A stretch of DNA of 5,859 nt from JANLSO01 sp031362405 (lineage in GTDB: Bacteria > Actinomycetota > Thermoleophilia > Miltoncostaeales > Miltoncostaeaceae): positions 1 through 5,859 of the forward strand of contig JANLSO010000184.1 of the NCBI GenBank assembly GCA_031362405.1, written 5' to 3'. Made by a program: the position numbers and the translations under genes. The notes below the pieces were generated by a model that saw only the letters and a list, made by a program, of their open reading frames with translations, ran no database searches and was not told the DNA's origin. Below, piece after piece: positions 5,782 through 5,859 of the stretch (position 1 is the stretch's first letter; each line of letters starts with the position of its first letter).

Positions 5782-5859
5782 GCCGCCGCGCCTGCGGGTG
5801 ATGCGCACGCTCAGAAAAACGATCAACCCGATCAATACGACGACGATCACCGTCGGGAT
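5767..5859 (-). CDS. C-terminal end of a membrane-anchored protein, cut by the window edge
   Basis: Reading the minus strand in from base 5859 gives 30 codons and then TGA at 5769-5767. The peptide begins IPTVIVVVLIGLIVFLSV, a continuous hydrophobic stretch long enough for a transmembrane helix, followed by RITRRRGG and a short polar tail SENR. Hydrophobic helix then basic cluster is the usual pattern for a membrane protein whose C-terminus is in the cytoplasm. Most third positions are G or C, as in the neighbouring genes. The end overlaps the dehydrogenase gene by 15 bases tail-to-tail. The rest of the gene lies beyond the window, so family and function cannot be given. A short plus-strand frame from the ATG at 5801 is the competing reading and looks less protein-like. 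Confidence 0.55.
   Translation of the reverse strand: MPTVIVVVLIGLIVFLSVRITRRRGGSENR

Noticed and set aside
5801..5859. Plus-strand start at 5801 (ATG) open to the window end.
   Set aside because: It has no -10 element or ribosome site close by, and it competes with a minus-strand frame that encodes a typical transmembrane end. The few codons visible do not settle it, but the minus strand is the better reading.

Overview
The window is uniformly GC-rich chromosomal DNA with dense gene packing and strong GC3 bias. It carries a fused PafB-PafC regulator and start codons placed directly after TAnnnT promoter elements. Together these point to an actinobacterium (Actinomycetota). The wording of the DprA core resembles Acidimicrobiia-like or other deep-branching actinobacterial homologues, but that finer placement is only an impression.

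Layout. (1) 1-783 (+): the 3' part of dprA, the DNA-processing protein of natural transformation; its N-terminus lies outside the window. (2) 791-2911 (-): a 706-residue PafBC-type double wHTH-WYL transcription factor, tail-to-tail with dprA. (3) 2912-3038: a divergent promoter region. (4) 3039-3302 (+): an 87-residue protein I do not recognise, overlapping tail-to-tail with (5) 3282-3896 (-), a CoA-pyrophosphatase-type NUDIX hydrolase. (6) 3897-3965: a second divergent promoter region. (7) 3966-4637 (+): a 223-residue, mostly helical protein I do not recognise. (8) 4690-5781 (+): a divergent isocitrate/isopropylmalate dehydrogenase family enzyme with an intact isocitrate/metal site but atypical cofactor-choosing residues. 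(9) 5767-5859 (-): the last 30 codons of a gene ending in a transmembrane helix and a basic tail, overlapping the end of the dehydrogenase gene.

The genes do not form one pathway. dprA and pafBC share a DNA-damage/ssDNA theme, and the NUDIX enzyme and the dehydrogenase are metabolic (CoA turnover and probably the TCA cycle). I see no phage, transposon, CRISPR, tRNA, rRNA or defence module, and no convincing evidence of a new multi-gene system. The points most worth checking are the dehydrogenase's cofactor pocket, the row of leaderless-type starts, the fused PafBC beside dprA, and the two unrecognised proteins. No stretch longer than about 130 bases lacks a gene.
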